A stretch of 64,000 bases of DNA from Geothrix fuzhouensis (GCF_024609325.1 NZ_JANHMQ010000004.1:62001-126000); one strand, 5' to 3'; shown: positions 8,014 to 17,343, numbered from the stretch's first letter. Notes: generated by a model not told the origin, from the letters alone. Numbers and translations are program-made.

Positions 8014-9939
8014 CTAGAGGCTGGGTGTGAAGCTCACGGTTACCGCGACATCTGGCTGGAGGGCGTCGGGGCTCTTCAACCGCGCGCGGACCGGATAGTA
8101 GACCGGCGGGGTGATGCTCGCTGCGAAGACGATGGCCTGAGTGCTGCCTCCAGCACCCGTGAAGGTGTAGGTCTGGTCAAGGTAGGGCAGGTCCAGGTCG
8201 AGTTCGCCGCCGGCCGCCAGCGCGGGGGAAATCGTCACGCCGATCACGTAGCGCTTGTCGGCGCTCAAGCTGAAACCGCTGTAGAACACCTCGTCCTCGG
8301 ACAGGTTCGGGTAGGTGCCCCGCACCTGGACGGCTTTGGCCATGCTGAGGGTGAAGGGTGCCAGCGGGGTGGTGAGGGCATTGGGATCCGTGCCCCAGCC
8401 CACCGCGAAGGAAGCGTAGGACCCGGTGGTGGGCCGGGGCCAAGGAACACCATAGGGCGCGGTGAGGGAGGTCAGGGCCGAATCGGTGAAGAGGGTGGCG
8501 AGATCGACCGGTTCGATGGCGACCTTGCCCTCCTTGAGGCGGGAAAGCTGAGAGTAGATGTTGAGGGGTTCCGCGCCCTGGGTGCTGTCGGCAGAGGTCC
8601 GGGCGGGGGATATGAAGAAGCGGGCGGCGGTCAGAGCGTTGAGGGTGGACCAGGTGGTGGGCGTTCCAGGGCTGGCCACGCTGTTTGCTTTGAGGATGAT
8701 CTCCCAGGCCAGGGCGCGGAGGGCGGGAGCGGAGTATGGCGTGAGCTGGGCGGAGGTCAGGCTGCTGATGTCCCGGATATCCACCACCGGGGCGGCCAGG
8801 GTGGAGCCCTGGGTGTCCGCCAGGTAGGGGGACTTGAGGATGTTCGCAGCCATGGCCTCAGCCAATCCCTCGATCCGCGCCATATCCGGGCTCAGGTCGG
8901 TGAGGGCCGCCGCGACGGGCAGCAGGGGCGCCCGGGGGATACTGTAGGTCCGGCCGGTGTTGCCGTTGAAGAGGGCGTTCCGCGCGATCAGGGGCAGGAT
9001 CACGCCCTCGTCCCAGGCGTCATCGTTGGTCGGGCCGCCCTGGAGCGAACCGAAATAATGCAGGTTTGCGAGATGGTCGTCGTAGGCCAAGGGGTAGACC
9101 GAGCGGTCGTATTCCACGAAGGACCCGCGGGGCTCAGAGACGCCTGGAGCGTAGTGGAGGTCCAGCGTGGCCCCGGGGGTGGCAAGGCCGTAAATGTTCT
9201 TGAAATTGGCGATGGTATCGCCGATGGCCAGGATGCGACTGCCCGTACCGACCGTCCGGCCAGGCAGGGTGGTCTCATCAATCGGGTTAGCAGCGTCAAG
9301 GGCAACCGAGCTACCGAAGACGTAGCTCGAATTGACCAGCCACCAGGCATCGGTGAGCCCAATCGCGAAATTAACGACGCTATTCCCGGTGGGGATGGCG
9401 GCCGGGGTTGGATTTCCCGCAGGGGTGGTGCCGTCCACTGCCTTGCGCATGGCATAGCGGTAGCGGACCGCCTGGGGGAGGGTGCTGTTGATGCCGGCGG
9501 GGTCGCCGACAAGGTTGATGGAGTGGCCTTCCCCGCCGTCGAAGGTGCTTAGCAGCTCGACCATGAGGGGCTTGTCTTTGGGCACGGACACAGCGTAATT
9601 GCCATTGGCATCCGTGAAGGTCGATCCGCCGGGAAGCACAAGCCAGGAGGATTGGGTGGTTCCATCGGAATTGACCTGGTCATAGCGCTGGTAGACCCGG
9701 ACCATCACGCCCTTGGCGGGCAACGTCGTGAGGTTGGTCGCGACGGTGCTGTCCACCAGGCCGGTGGGCACGCCATTGGTGTCTGTGGCGAGGGGCACGC
9801 GGGTGTAGGTGACGGTTCCGGACACAGCGATGGTCGTGGCGGCGGTGGTGGCCCCGCCCTTACTTCCTCCGCAGGCCAGCGCCGTCGCGAGGAGCGCGAC
9901 GGCCCCCAGGGCTCGAAGGGAAGCTCGGTACAGCGGCAT
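8014..9939 (-). CDS. Predicted secreted lipoprotein, function unknown
   Basis: The 641-residue product starts with a basic N-terminus and hydrophobic stretch ending TALAC (Cys at 23), a lipoprotein-like signal, followed by a Gly/Ser/Thr-rich linker. An early domain (about 35-130) with GSTFTDANGNYAVSVPKDKP resembles the carboxypeptidase-regulatory/beta-sandwich folds that start with a substituted value and end in a Tyr-Val strand. The remainder is Ala- and Pro-rich and is not recognised. ATG at 9939 is preferred over GTG at 9945 because GAGG lies 5 bases upstream. Export to the outer membrane or cell surface is inferred. Confidence 0.7.
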   Translation of the reverse strand: MPLYRASLRALGAVALLATALACGGSKGGATTAATTIAVSGTVTYTRVPLATDTNGVPTGLVDSTVATNLTTLPAKGVMVRVYQRYDQVNSDGTTQSSWLVLPGGSTFTDANGNYAVSVPKDKPLMVELLSTFDGGEGHSINLVGDPAGINSTLPQAVRYRYAMRKAVDGTTPAGNPTPAAIPTGNSVVNFAIGLTDAWWLVNSSYVFGSSVALDAANPIDETTLPGRTVGTGSRILAIGDTIANFKNIYGLATPGATLDLHYAPGVSEPRGSFVEYDRSVYPLAYDDHLANLHYFGSLQGGPTNDDAWDEGVILPLIARNALFNGNTGRTYSIPRAPLLPVAAALTDLSPDMARIEGLAEAMAANILKSPYLADTQGSTLAAPVVDIRDISSLTSAQLTPYSAPALRALAWEIILKANSVASPGTPTTWSTLNALTAARFFISPARTSADSTQGAEPLNIYSQLSRLKEGKVAIEPVDLATLFTDSALTSLTAPYGVPWPRPTTGSYASFAVGWGTDPNALTTPLAPFTLSMAKAVQVRGTYPNLSEDEVFYSGFSLSADKRYVIGVTISPALAAGGELDLDLPYLDQTYTFTGAGGSTQAIVFAASITPPVYYPVRARLKSPDALQPDVAVTVSFTPSL

Positions 9940-10059
9940 GACCACCTCAAAACGGCGAAAGGATCAAGTCTAGCATGGCGTCCACGGCCGATCCCGCGTC
10001 GGGATACGGTGGGACGCTTCCTTCCAGTGCCGCGGGTGGCGCGGAGGTTCAGAGTGCTC

Positions 10060-11133
10060 TTAGCGCCGGGCGCCGGTCCCCAGCAAGGCGTTCTGGGCGG
10101 CGAGTTCGGCCGGCACTTCCTCTTCGTCATCGAGAACCGGCAGCGGGTTCCGCTGCACGCCATCGATCTTGAGCTCGAAGTGGAGGTGTGGGCCTGTGGC
10201 ATTACCGGTGCGGCCCACCTCGGCGATCTTCTGGCCCCGCCGGACGATGTCGCCCTCGTGGACCAGGTTCAGCTTGTGATGGGCGTACAGCGTGGCCACT
10301 CCATTCCCGTGATCCACCACCACATAGTTGCCGTACTGCTTGTGCTTTCCGGCCATCACCACCTGGCCATCCATGGCCGCGAACACGGCCGTGCCGGTGG
10401 GGGCGGCGAGATCGATGCCGCGGTGGCGGCCCTTGTAGCGGATCCGCTTCTTGCGATGATTCTTCACCCGGACGGTCTTGGTGCGCATGCGGGGGCCCCA
10501 GGCCGAGCTGATGGTGCGGGTTTCCACGGGCCAGAGCAGGTCGAGGTGGTCGGGGTCGGCCGGCGTGAAGGTCGGCAACAGGGCATTCAACTCGGCCTCG
10601 CTGACCGGCGGCATCACCGACTGCATCCGGGCCAGGAGCTGGGACGGCGTGCCCGGGGCAAGATGGGCCTCGAGGTGGCCGGAGGTCGCCTGGCCGCCAG
10701 TCGCGGCGGGCACAACGGCGCGGACCTGGTAGGGCAGCAGGCGCTCCAGGTGGGGCATGGGGGTCGAGGGCACCACAGCGGCCGCAGGCAGGGCCGGCAG
10801 GGCCACCCGGGGGGTCACGGGGAGGGCCTGGATCGGAGCCGCGTCGTCCGGTTCCGAAAGGGCGGCCACAGCCGAAGTCCGGGAGGGACGCACCTTCAGG
10901 CGCAGACCGACGGAGAGCTTGGACAGCTTCCGACCAGGGTTCAGGGCCGCGAGGTCAGCGAGGCTCATTCCATGGGCCCGGGCAACCGCACCAGCGGTCT
11001 CGCCTTTGCGCACGAGGTGGACGGCACCATCATCGGCGGGCCTGGAGGAGGTCTTCTTGGAGGTCCGCTTCGGCGCGGCCTGAAGGCCAAGGCTGAGGGA
11101 CGCGAGAACGAGGGTCAGGACGGCAAAACGCAT
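10060..11133 (-). CDS. LysM domain M23 peptidase (murein endopeptidase)
   Basis: The 357-residue protein has a signal peptide (MRFAVLTLVLASLSLGLQA), a LysM repeat (about 38-82; HLVRKGETAGAVARAHGMS) and a C-terminal M23/LytM domain (about 215-335). All zinc and catalytic residues are there: HRGIDLAAPTG (HxxxD) and HLHFE (HxH). It should cut peptide cross-links of the cell wall in the periplasm. This contrasts with the degenerate EnvC-like protein at 40291. A GGGAG site precedes ATG 11133. The last 20 residues are acidic then Ala-rich. Confidence 0.9.
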   Translation of the reverse strand: MRFAVLTLVLASLSLGLQAAPKRTSKKTSSRPADDGAVHLVRKGETAGAVARAHGMSLADLAALNPGRKLSKLSVGLRLKVRPSRTSAVAALSEPDDAAPIQALPVTPRVALPALPAAAVVPSTPMPHLERLLPYQVRAVVPAATGGQATSGHLEAHLAPGTPSQLLARMQSVMPPVSEAELNALLPTFTPADPDHLDLLWPVETRTISSAWGPRMRTKTVRVKNHRKKRIRYKGRHRGIDLAAPTGTAVFAAMDGQVVMAGKHKQYGNYVVVDHGNGVATLYAHHKLNLVHEGDIVRRGQKIAEVGRTGNATGPHLHFELKIDGVQRNPLPVLDDEEEVPAELAAQNALLGTGARR

Positions 11134-11254
11134 GGGGTAACTCCCGGCTGGAACGGAAAAGCCTGCTTCGCTAGGCCTCCTTGAGGGGGTCGTGACCCCG
11201 GTCTTCGATGAAATAGGAAAAGTCCAATCCCCATCCTACCGGGGCCCTGGAACC

Positions 11255-11266
11255 TTGCATATGCAA
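11255..11266. promoter_or_regulatory. Perfect palindrome TTGCATATGCAA
   Basis: A 12-bp palindrome lies between the moaC stop and the M23 gene, about 120 bases before the M23 start. It resembles the TGCAT...ATGCA sites between argD and argR, but stands alone; its role is unknown. Confidence 0.35.
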
Positions 11267-11291
11267 ATGTTTTCCAACTGGGATGGCTGAC

Positions 11292-11792
11292 TCAGGGCTC
11301 CCAGGGGCAATCCGCCCAAGGCAGGGTCACGGTGCCCCGTCGCCCACCCTCCTTGCGGAGGAGGCGGGCCGGACCGATGGCCATGCCGTGGCTCACGGCC
11401 TTGAGCATGTCGTAGAGCACCAGCAGGCCCACGGTCACGCCCGCCAGGGCCTCCATTTCGATGCCCGTGCGCCCCTCGCAGCTCACGGCCACCCGCAGCC
11501 AGGCCCGCCGGGCGACGGGGTCCCAATGGTGGAGGACATCCACGGCCTCGATGGCCAGGGGATGGGCCAAGGGGATCAGGTCCGAGGCCCGCTTCACCCC
11601 GCCCACCGCACCGAGGCGGGCCACCGACCAGGGATCGCCCTTGGGGCCGCCGCCCTTCGCCAGGGCCTCGGCGGCGGGGACGTCCAGTTCCAGGTAGCCC
11701 GCCGCCACGGCCAGGCGTCGGGTCACGGCCTTGGCCGACACATCCACCATCTTGGGGCGACCTTCGGGATCGAGGTGCGTGAGTTCAGCCAT
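11292..11792 (-). CDS. moaC: Cyclic pyranopterin monophosphate synthase MoaC
   Basis: From ATG 11792 the product has 166 residues, the usual MoaC size. It shows the family start (LTHLDPEGRPKMVDVSAK), KGDPWSVARLG, LIPLAHPL, GIEMEAL and YDMLKAV. The enzyme makes cPMP for molybdenum cofactor. The first 47 bases of the gene are duplicated 105 bp upstream, giving an alternative in-frame start at 11897 that would add 35 residues. The inner ATG has AGGAG five bases upstream, while the outer ATG has no good site, so the inner start is preferred. It follows the HAD phosphatase gene on the same strand. Confidence 0.9.
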   Translation of the reverse strand: MAELTHLDPEGRPKMVDVSAKAVTRRLAVAAGYLELDVPAAEALAKGGGPKGDPWSVARLGAVGGVKRASDLIPLAHPLAIEAVDVLHHWDPVARRAWLRVAVSCEGRTGIEMEALAGVTVGLLVLYDMLKAVSHGMAIGPARLLRKEGGRRGTVTLPWADCPWEP

Positions 11793-11897
11793 GCCGGCTC
11801 CTGGGTTGGGGGTGGCCTCGATCTCAGGCTTGGCCTGGGATCGAGCCCGGACCGTCTTGGGGCGGCCTTCGGGATCGAGGTGCGTGAGTTCAGCCAT
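11746..11897 (-). repeat. In-frame tandem duplication of the moaC 5' end
   Basis: Bases 11746-11792 and 11851-11897 are 47-bp direct repeats differing at two or three positions, with a 105-bp period (35 codons). Both encode MAELTHLDPEGRPK. The spacer keeps the frame open. Confidence 0.85.
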
Positions 11898-11905
11898 CGT
11901 CAGCC

Positions 11906-12553
11906 CTACACCCAGGCGAGGAGGATATCCCGCAGCGCCGCCGTATCCGGGGCGTAGGCCCGGGGGCCGCAGGCGGCCAGGGCCTCCTGGGGATAGAAGC
12001 CGTGGCCCACGGCTAGGCTGGGCACCCCGGCGGCCCGGGCCATGTCCAGATCGAAGGGGGTGTCGCCGACCATGAGGATCTCCTCTGGGGCGAGGCCCGT
12101 GCGGGCTTGCATCAGCTCCAGGGTCTCCGGGTGCGGCTTGCCGTGGGTGACGTCATCGGGCGTGATGATGGGATCGAAGAAGGTCTCCCAGCCGAACCGG
12201 GCCATCTGGCGCAGGAGGGGGACGGTCCGCTTGGAGGTGGCCACGCCCATGCGCTGACCCCGGGCCCGAAGTTCCCCCAGCAACTCAGGGATGCCTTCGA
12301 AGGGCTGCATCAGGTACTCATGCTCGGCATGGCCGAAGCTGCGGTAGGCCTGCAGGACCGTGTCGTGGTCCAGGCCCAGGGGCCCGAAGGTGTTCCGGAT
12401 GCCGGCCTCCACGGGGAGGCCCACATATTTGAGCCATTCGGCCATGACAGAGCGCGGCTGACCCAAGGCATCCAGGGCGTGGGCCATGCCGGCCTCGATG
12501 AGGGGGCGGCTGTCCACCAGCGTGCCGTCGAAGTCCCAGGCGATGAGTTTCAA
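11906..12553 (-). CDS. HAD-family phosphatase (phosphoglycolate phosphatase-like)
   Basis: From TTG 12553 the protein is 215 residues. It has the HAD motifs DFDGTLVDS (nucleophile Asp near residue 7), VATSKR, HGKPHPET and VGDTPFDLDMARAAG. A C1 cap domain of helical sequence follows motif one, as in Gph and beta-phosphoglucomutase. The TTG start is chosen because GGAGG at 12559-12563 lies five bases before it and because any earlier start would run into serA. It is eight bases upstream of the outer moaC start and 31 downstream of serA, so all three may form one transcript. The exact substrate is not visible. Confidence 0.82.
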   Translation of the reverse strand: MKLIAWDFDGTLVDSRPLIEAGMAHALDALGQPRSVMAEWLKYVGLPVEAGIRNTFGPLGLDHDTVLQAYRSFGHAEHEYLMQPFEGIPELLGELRARGQRMGVATSKRTVPLLRQMARFGWETFFDPIITPDDVTHGKPHPETLELMQARTGLAPEEILMVGDTPFDLDMARAAGVPSLAVGHGFYPQEALAACGPRAYAPDTAALRDILLAWV

Positions 12554-12584
12554 AGAGGCCTCCAGACCTCCATCATCGCATTCT

Positions 12585-14189
12585 CTACGCGGGAGCGGCC
12601 GAGGGCAGGTGCAGCGCACGGACGAAGGTGGCGTCCGTGGCCCGCTGGAGTTCGGCGACCACATGGGGTGGGACCGGCGTGTCCACGGAGAGGACCACCA
12701 TGGCCTCGCCCTTCCGTTCCCGACGCCCCAGGTTCATGCAGGCGATGTTGACGTCGTGCTGGCCGAGCACGGTGCCGATCTTCCCGATCATGCCCGGGCG
12801 GTCCAGGTAGCTGAGCAGGAGCATGTGCTCCTCGGGCATGAAGTCCATGGCGTAGTCCCGCAGGCGGACGATGCGGGGGGTGCCTTCGAAGAGGGTGCCG
12901 GACAGCACGCGGGTCTTGCCGCTGCCCTCCAGTGTGAGGGTCACCAGGTTGGAGAAGGCGCCGCCGTCCGTGGACTTGCGCTCCTCGACCACCAGGCCGA
13001 TGCGCTCGGCCACCAGGTTGGCGTTGACCATGTTCACGGGCTGGTCCGTGGCGCGGCCAAGCATGGCGGCCAGACCGCTCACCGTGAGGGGCGAACAATC
13101 GTGGTGGGCGATGGCCCCGGCGAAGCCGAAGGTGACGCGGTCCAGACTGCCCTTCAGGAGCTGGAGGCCGAATTCGCTGAGCACGGCCAGGAGCTTGAAG
13201 TAAGGACGCATCTGATCCATGACCGCCGGATCGAAGTGCGGCAGGTTCACGGCGTTCTCCAAGGGGGCACCGTCCAGGTAGCTGAGAATCTCCCGGGAGA
13301 CGTCAATGGCCACATTGACCTGGGCCTCCTGGGTGTTGGCGCCCAGGTGGGGTGTGACCACCATCCGTTCGTGGCCGATGAGGCCCTTGAGCACATCGGT
13401 CTTGGGCGGTTCTTCAGACCAGACGTCCACGGCCGCCAAGGCCACCTTGCCGGAGTCGAGGGCCGCCAGCAGGGCCGGCTCATCCAGGATGCCGCCGCGG
13501 GCCACATTGAGCAGGATGACGCCCTCCTTCATGAGGGCCAGCTGCTCGGGGCCGATCATGCCGCGGGTCTCGTCGTTCAGCGGCGTGTGCACCGTGAGGA
13601 TGTCGCAGGACCGGCAGAGTTCCTCCAGATCGACCAGGCGCACGCCCAGGTCCTGGGCGCGCTTGGCGCTGATGTAGGGGTCGCAGCCCAGCACCTCGCA
13701 CTCGAAGGCCTTTAGGCGTGTGGCCACCCGGCCTCCCACCTTCCCGAGGCCGATCACACCGGCGGTCTTGCCCTTCAATTCCACGCCCGTGAACTTCGCC
13801 CGCTTCCACTCGCCGGCCTTGAGGCTGGCGCAGGCGGCAGGCACGTGGCGACAGGCGGAGAGGAGGAGGGCCAGGGTGTGTTCGGCGGCGCTGTTGGTGT
13901 TGCCGAAGGGGGCGTTCACCACGATGACGCCCTTGGAGCTGGCGTAGTCCACATCCACGTTGTCGATGCCGACGCCTGCCCGGGCCACGATCTTCAGCCG
14001 CGTGGCCGCGTCGAGCAGGGCCTTGTCCACGGTGGTGCCGCTGCGGGTGATGATGGCGTCGTACTCGCCGATGCAGGCGTACAGGGCCTCCTTGGACAGC
14101 CCGAGGCGGACGTCAAGGGTGATGCGTGGGTCGCGCTGGAGCAGGGCTAAACCCTCGCCAGTCACCTCATCGGTCACGATGATCTTCAT
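12585..14189 (-). CDS. serA: D-3-phosphoglycerate dehydrogenase, long form
   Basis: The 534-residue enzyme makes 3-phosphohydroxypyruvate for serine synthesis. It shows the NAD-binding GLGKVGGRVA (about 147), VNVARGGILDEPAL with the catalytic Arg, PHLGANTQEAQ with the catalytic His, an intervening regulatory domain (about 320-450) and a C-terminal ACT domain (RPGMIGKIGTVLGQHDVNIA). This is the length of the Mycobacterium/Bacillus long form, so serine feedback is plausible. Start ATG 14189 gives the family N-terminus MKIIVTDEV; upstream in-frame codons encode unrelated residues. Confidence 0.94.
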   Translation of the reverse strand: MKIIVTDEVTGEGLALLQRDPRITLDVRLGLSKEALYACIGEYDAIITRSGTTVDKALLDAATRLKIVARAGVGIDNVDVDYASSKGVIVVNAPFGNTNSAAEHTLALLLSACRHVPAACASLKAGEWKRAKFTGVELKGKTAGVIGLGKVGGRVATRLKAFECEVLGCDPYISAKRAQDLGVRLVDLEELCRSCDILTVHTPLNDETRGMIGPEQLALMKEGVILLNVARGGILDEPALLAALDSGKVALAAVDVWSEEPPKTDVLKGLIGHERMVVTPHLGANTQEAQVNVAIDVSREILSYLDGAPLENAVNLPHFDPAVMDQMRPYFKLLAVLSEFGLQLLKGSLDRVTFGFAGAIAHHDCSPLTVSGLAAMLGRATDQPVNMVNANLVAERIGLVVEERKSTDGGAFSNLVTLTLEGSGKTRVLSGTLFEGTPRIVRLRDYAMDFMPEEHMLLLSYLDRPGMIGKIGTVLGQHDVNIACMNLGRRERKGEAMVVLSVDTPVPPHVVAELQRATDATFVRALHLPSAAPA

Positions 14190-14308
14190 GGAGCCCCCGT
14201 CGGATCCTGATGCTGCGCCGCATTGGGAATCCATCACGATAGCGGCGGATGGCTTTCGAGACAAGGATTTGGGCCCTGAACCCGCGCCCTACCTCTGGTA
14301 GCGCTTGC

Positions 14309-15613
14309 TCAGATGTCTTGATCAGGCAGCGGTTCGGGATCGGTCCCGAACACGCCTTCCCACCTGGCGACCACCACGCTGGCCAGGCCGTTACCGATGA
14401 CATTCACGGTGGTGCGGGCCATGTCCATGATCTCGTCCACCGCCAGCAGCATGGCGACGCCCGCCTCGCCGGGCAGGCCGAAGCTGCCGCAGGTGCCGGC
14501 GATGATGACGAGGGTGGCCCGGGGCACGCCCGCCACGCCCTTGCTGGTGAGCATGAACGTGAAGACCATCAGCAGCTGCTGGCCCAGGCTCATGTGGATG
14601 CCGGCGGCCTGGGCGATGGTGAGGCTGGCCAACACCAGGTAGAGCGTGGAGCCGTCCAGGTTGAAGCTGTAGCCCGTGGGAATGACGAAGCTGGCCACCT
14701 GGCGGGGCACGCCGAAGCGGACGACCTCCTCCAGCAGCTTGGGCAGGGCGGCTTCGCTGCTGGCCGTGCTGAAGGCCGTCAACGCGGGATCCTTGATGGC
14801 CTTCACGAAGCCCAGGACGCGGATGCCGGCCAGCCAGGCCACGGGCACGAAGACGAGGATGAACAGCAGGGTGAGGGCCAGGTAGAGACTTCCCACCAGG
14901 AGGCTGTACTGCTTGAGCAGGTGGAACACCGCCGGCCAGCCCTTGATGATCGAACCATTCACCGTGTGCCCTGCGGCCATGTGGCTCACGTTGTAGGCCA
15001 TGGCGCCAAAGACGCCCAGGGGCGTGAGGGTCATCACAAAGTCGGTGTACTTGAACATGGTCTGGGCCACGCCATCGAAGAAGGCGAGCACCGGCTTGCC
15101 GCGCTCACCCACCTTGGTGAGGGCGATGCCGAAGAGGGTGGCGAAGATCACCACGGGCAGGATGTCGCCTTCGGCCGCGTGCTGGATGAGGTTGGACGGG
15201 AACATGTGGAGGGCGATCTCCCAGCCGGTCTTCGCCTTGGCGGCCGCCACCCCCGCGTGGGCGCCCAGGTCCATGGGCAGGTTCGCCCCGGGCTTCACCC
15301 AGTTGGCCACGCCCAGGCCGATGAACAAGGCCAGCGTGGTGATGACTTCGAAGTAGATCAGTGCCTTGGCACCCATGCGACCCACGGCCCGGATGTCTCC
15401 GGTCTGGGCGATGCCCACGATGATGGTGGACAGCAGCAGGGGGACGATGAGGCCCTTGATGAGACTGATAAAAGCTTTGGAGAGGAACCGGAAGGTGTCG
15501 TAGGCCCAAGGGTACTGATCCTGGGGCAGGAAGCCGCCGAGCCCCACGCCCATGAGCAGGCCCACGAAGATCCAGAAGGTACTCGAGCGATACCAGGGTC
15601 GCTTGACGGTCAC
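14309..15613 (-). CDS. Dicarboxylate/amino acid:cation symporter (DAACS, GltP/DctA type)
   Basis: The 434-residue membrane protein has the DAACS hairpin and binding motifs: the serine-rich STASSEAALP, SFNLDGSTLY, the HP2 region SKGVAGVPRATLV, and DMARTTVNVIGN. In that last motif the Asp, Arg, Thr and Asn match the residues that bind acidic substrates in archaeal GltPh. Import of glutamate, aspartate or C4-dicarboxylates with Na+ or H+ is expected. GTG 15613 is used, with GAGG five bases upstream. It is divergent from the desaturase gene, with 90 bases between. Confidence 0.9.
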   Translation of the reverse strand: MTVKRPWYRSSTFWIFVGLLMGVGLGGFLPQDQYPWAYDTFRFLSKAFISLIKGLIVPLLLSTIIVGIAQTGDIRAVGRMGAKALIYFEVITTLALFIGLGVANWVKPGANLPMDLGAHAGVAAAKAKTGWEIALHMFPSNLIQHAAEGDILPVVIFATLFGIALTKVGERGKPVLAFFDGVAQTMFKYTDFVMTLTPLGVFGAMAYNVSHMAAGHTVNGSIIKGWPAVFHLLKQYSLLVGSLYLALTLLFILVFVPVAWLAGIRVLGFVKAIKDPALTAFSTASSEAALPKLLEEVVRFGVPRQVASFVIPTGYSFNLDGSTLYLVLASLTIAQAAGIHMSLGQQLLMVFTFMLTSKGVAGVPRATLVIIAGTCGSFGLPGEAGVAMLLAVDEIMDMARTTVNVIGNGLASVVVARWEGVFGTDPEPLPDQDI

Positions 15614-15703
15614 AGAAACCTCACACCGGGAAAGGGCAAGTTTGGCATGGGACGGCGCTTGCCAACCTCCGGTAGAATAAAACTCTGTTTTGGAGTCAAT
15701 GGC

Positions 15704-16849
15704 ATGGTCCATGGCAAGCGCTGGAATCTTCTCAATACGCTCTTCCTGACGGGGACCCTGGCCCTCGCCGTGGTGCTGGTGCCCTGGCGTCTGGCCACCT
15801 CCGGCCTGAGGTGGAGCGAGGCGCTGGTCTTCGCCGCCATGATCTTCGCTGTGGGCACGGCCATCAGCGGCGGCTACCACCGCCTCTTCAGCCACCGGGC
15901 CTACAAGGCTTCCTGGCCCGTGCGCTTCCTCTTCCTCTGCTTCGGGGCCGCGGCCTTCGAGAACTCGGTCCTCAAGTGGTCCAGCGATCACCGGGTGCAT
16001 CACCAGCACGTGGACACCGAGAAGGATCCCTACCAGATCGGCAAGGGCTTCTGGTACGCCCACTGGACCTGGGTCATGGAGGCGAAGGAACTGCCCCTGG
16101 CGGGTGTGGCGGACCTGGAGAAGGATCCCCTCGTGCGATGGCAGCATCGGCACCACTTCCTCATCGGGGCCGTGGTGGCCACCATCCCCCTGTGGATCGG
16201 CCTGGCCACCGGCAACGTCCTGGGCCACCTGGTCTTTGGCGTCGTGCTGCGCATCGTGATGACGCACCACACCACCTTCTTCATCAACAGCGCCGCCCAC
16301 ATGTTCGGCAGCCGCCCCTACACGGATGCCAACACGGCTCGCGACAACTGGCTGCTGGCCCCCCTCACCTACGGCGAGGGCTACCACAACTTCCACCACC
16401 TCTGGCAGTGGGACTACCGCAACGGCGCCCTCTGGTACCAGTGGGACACCACCAAGTGGCTGCTGAACGTCCTGGGCTGGATGGGCCTGGTAGGTCAGTT
16501 CCGGCGCGTGCCCGAGGCGGCCATGACCCGGGCCCGCCTGCACATGGAGGAGAAGCGTCTCCATGAGCGCCTCAGCCTGGCCAGTCCTGGCGTGGCCACC
16601 CCCATGCGCGACCGCCTGGCCGCCGCCCGCCTGAAGCTGGACACCGCCCTCGGCGCCCTGCATGACCGGCACGAAGCCTGGCAGGCGAAGAAGGCCGAAT
16701 GGCGGGCCAAGGGTTTGGCCGAAGCCTGGCGCGAGGCCAAGGCCGAGCGGAGGGCCGCCCTGGCCCTGCATCGCGCCGAGCTCCGGATGGCCTGGGCAGA
16801 GTGGAAGGCGGCCCGACTCGAAGTGCGGTCTGCGCTGGTGTACGCCTGA
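15704..16849 (+). CDS. Acyl-lipid/acyl-CoA delta-9-type fatty acid desaturase with basic-acidic helical tail
   Basis: The 381-residue membrane enzyme has the three histidine boxes of the di-iron desaturases: HRLFSH (59-64), HRVHH (96-100) and HNFHH (228-232), set between hydrophobic segments. It should introduce a double bond into saturated acyl chains. Residues about 275-381 form an Ala/Arg/Glu-rich, probably coiled-coil cytoplasmic tail not found in the short bacterial desaturases. ATG 15704 follows GGAG at 15692-15695. A VOC gene begins 15 bases after the stop, so the two are likely co-transcribed. Confidence 0.88.
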   Translation: MVHGKRWNLLNTLFLTGTLALAVVLVPWRLATSGLRWSEALVFAAMIFAVGTAISGGYHRLFSHRAYKASWPVRFLFLCFGAAAFENSVLKWSSDHRVHHQHVDTEKDPYQIGKGFWYAHWTWVMEAKELPLAGVADLEKDPLVRWQHRHHFLIGAVVATIPLWIGLATGNVLGHLVFGVVLRIVMTHHTTFFINSAAHMFGSRPYTDANTARDNWLLAPLTYGEGYHNFHHLWQWDYRNGALWYQWDTTKWLLNVLGWMGLVGQFRRVPEAAMTRARLHMEEKRLHERLSLASPGVATPMRDRLAAARLKLDTALGALHDRHEAWQAKKAEWRAKGLAEAWREAKAERRAALALHRAELRMAWAEWKAARLEVRSALVYA

Positions 16850-16864
16850 CCTGGAGGGGAGACC

Positions 16865-17236
16865 ATGCGAGGCAATGCCGCGTGCTGGTTTGAGATCTAC
16901 GTCAAGGACATGACCCGGGCCAAGGCCTTCTACGAGGGCGTGCTGTCCACCGTGCTGACGCACCTGGAAGCCCCCGACATCGAGATGTGGACTTTCGGGG
17001 GGGACCCTGAGAAGCCCGGATGCGGCGGGGCCCTGGTCCACCTGGAAGGCGTGCCCTGCGGGGGGAGCGGCACCCTGGTCTATTTCTCCTGCGAGGACTG
17101 CGCCGTGGAGGAGTCCCGGGTGGTGGCCCACGGGGGCCGCATCCATCGGTCCAAGATGTCGATCGGGCCCTACGGCTTCATCACCCTGGCCATGGACCCC
17201 GAGGGCAACTTGATTGGATTCCACTCGCTGAAATAG
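16865..17236 (+). CDS. VOC-superfamily protein (glyoxalase/bleomycin-resistance fold)
   Basis: The 123-residue protein is a single VOC unit: CWFEIYVKDMTRAKAFYEGV at the start and MDPEGNLIGFHS at the end, with two beta-alpha-beta-beta-beta modules between. Similar small proteins are annotated as extradiol dioxygenase- or PhnB-like. The metal ligands are only partly recognisable, so activity cannot be assigned. GGAGG lies about eight bases before ATG 16865. It directly follows the desaturase gene. Confidence 0.8.
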   Translation: MRGNAACWFEIYVKDMTRAKAFYEGVLSTVLTHLEAPDIEMWTFGGDPEKPGCGGALVHLEGVPCGGSGTLVYFSCEDCAVEESRVVAHGGRIHRSKMSIGPYGFITLAMDPEGNLIGFHSLK

Positions 17237-17343
17237 CCCGGATCCAGTCAGGGCCGCTGCGGCGCCACCCCGGCGCCACCTCAGCGCAGACCGCCGGGAC
17301 CGGCAGCTGTGGGATCATGAATTTCGTTTTTTTGGAGCGCAGC

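Noticed and set aside
11792-11897. A separate small gene upstream of moaC
   Set aside because: It is an in-frame copy of the moaC start with no stop, so it is treated as an internal duplication.
15642-15664. TGGCATG...TTGCC resembling a sigma-54 promoter before the desaturase gene
   Set aside because: The GG and GC elements are 17 bases apart instead of the required spacing.
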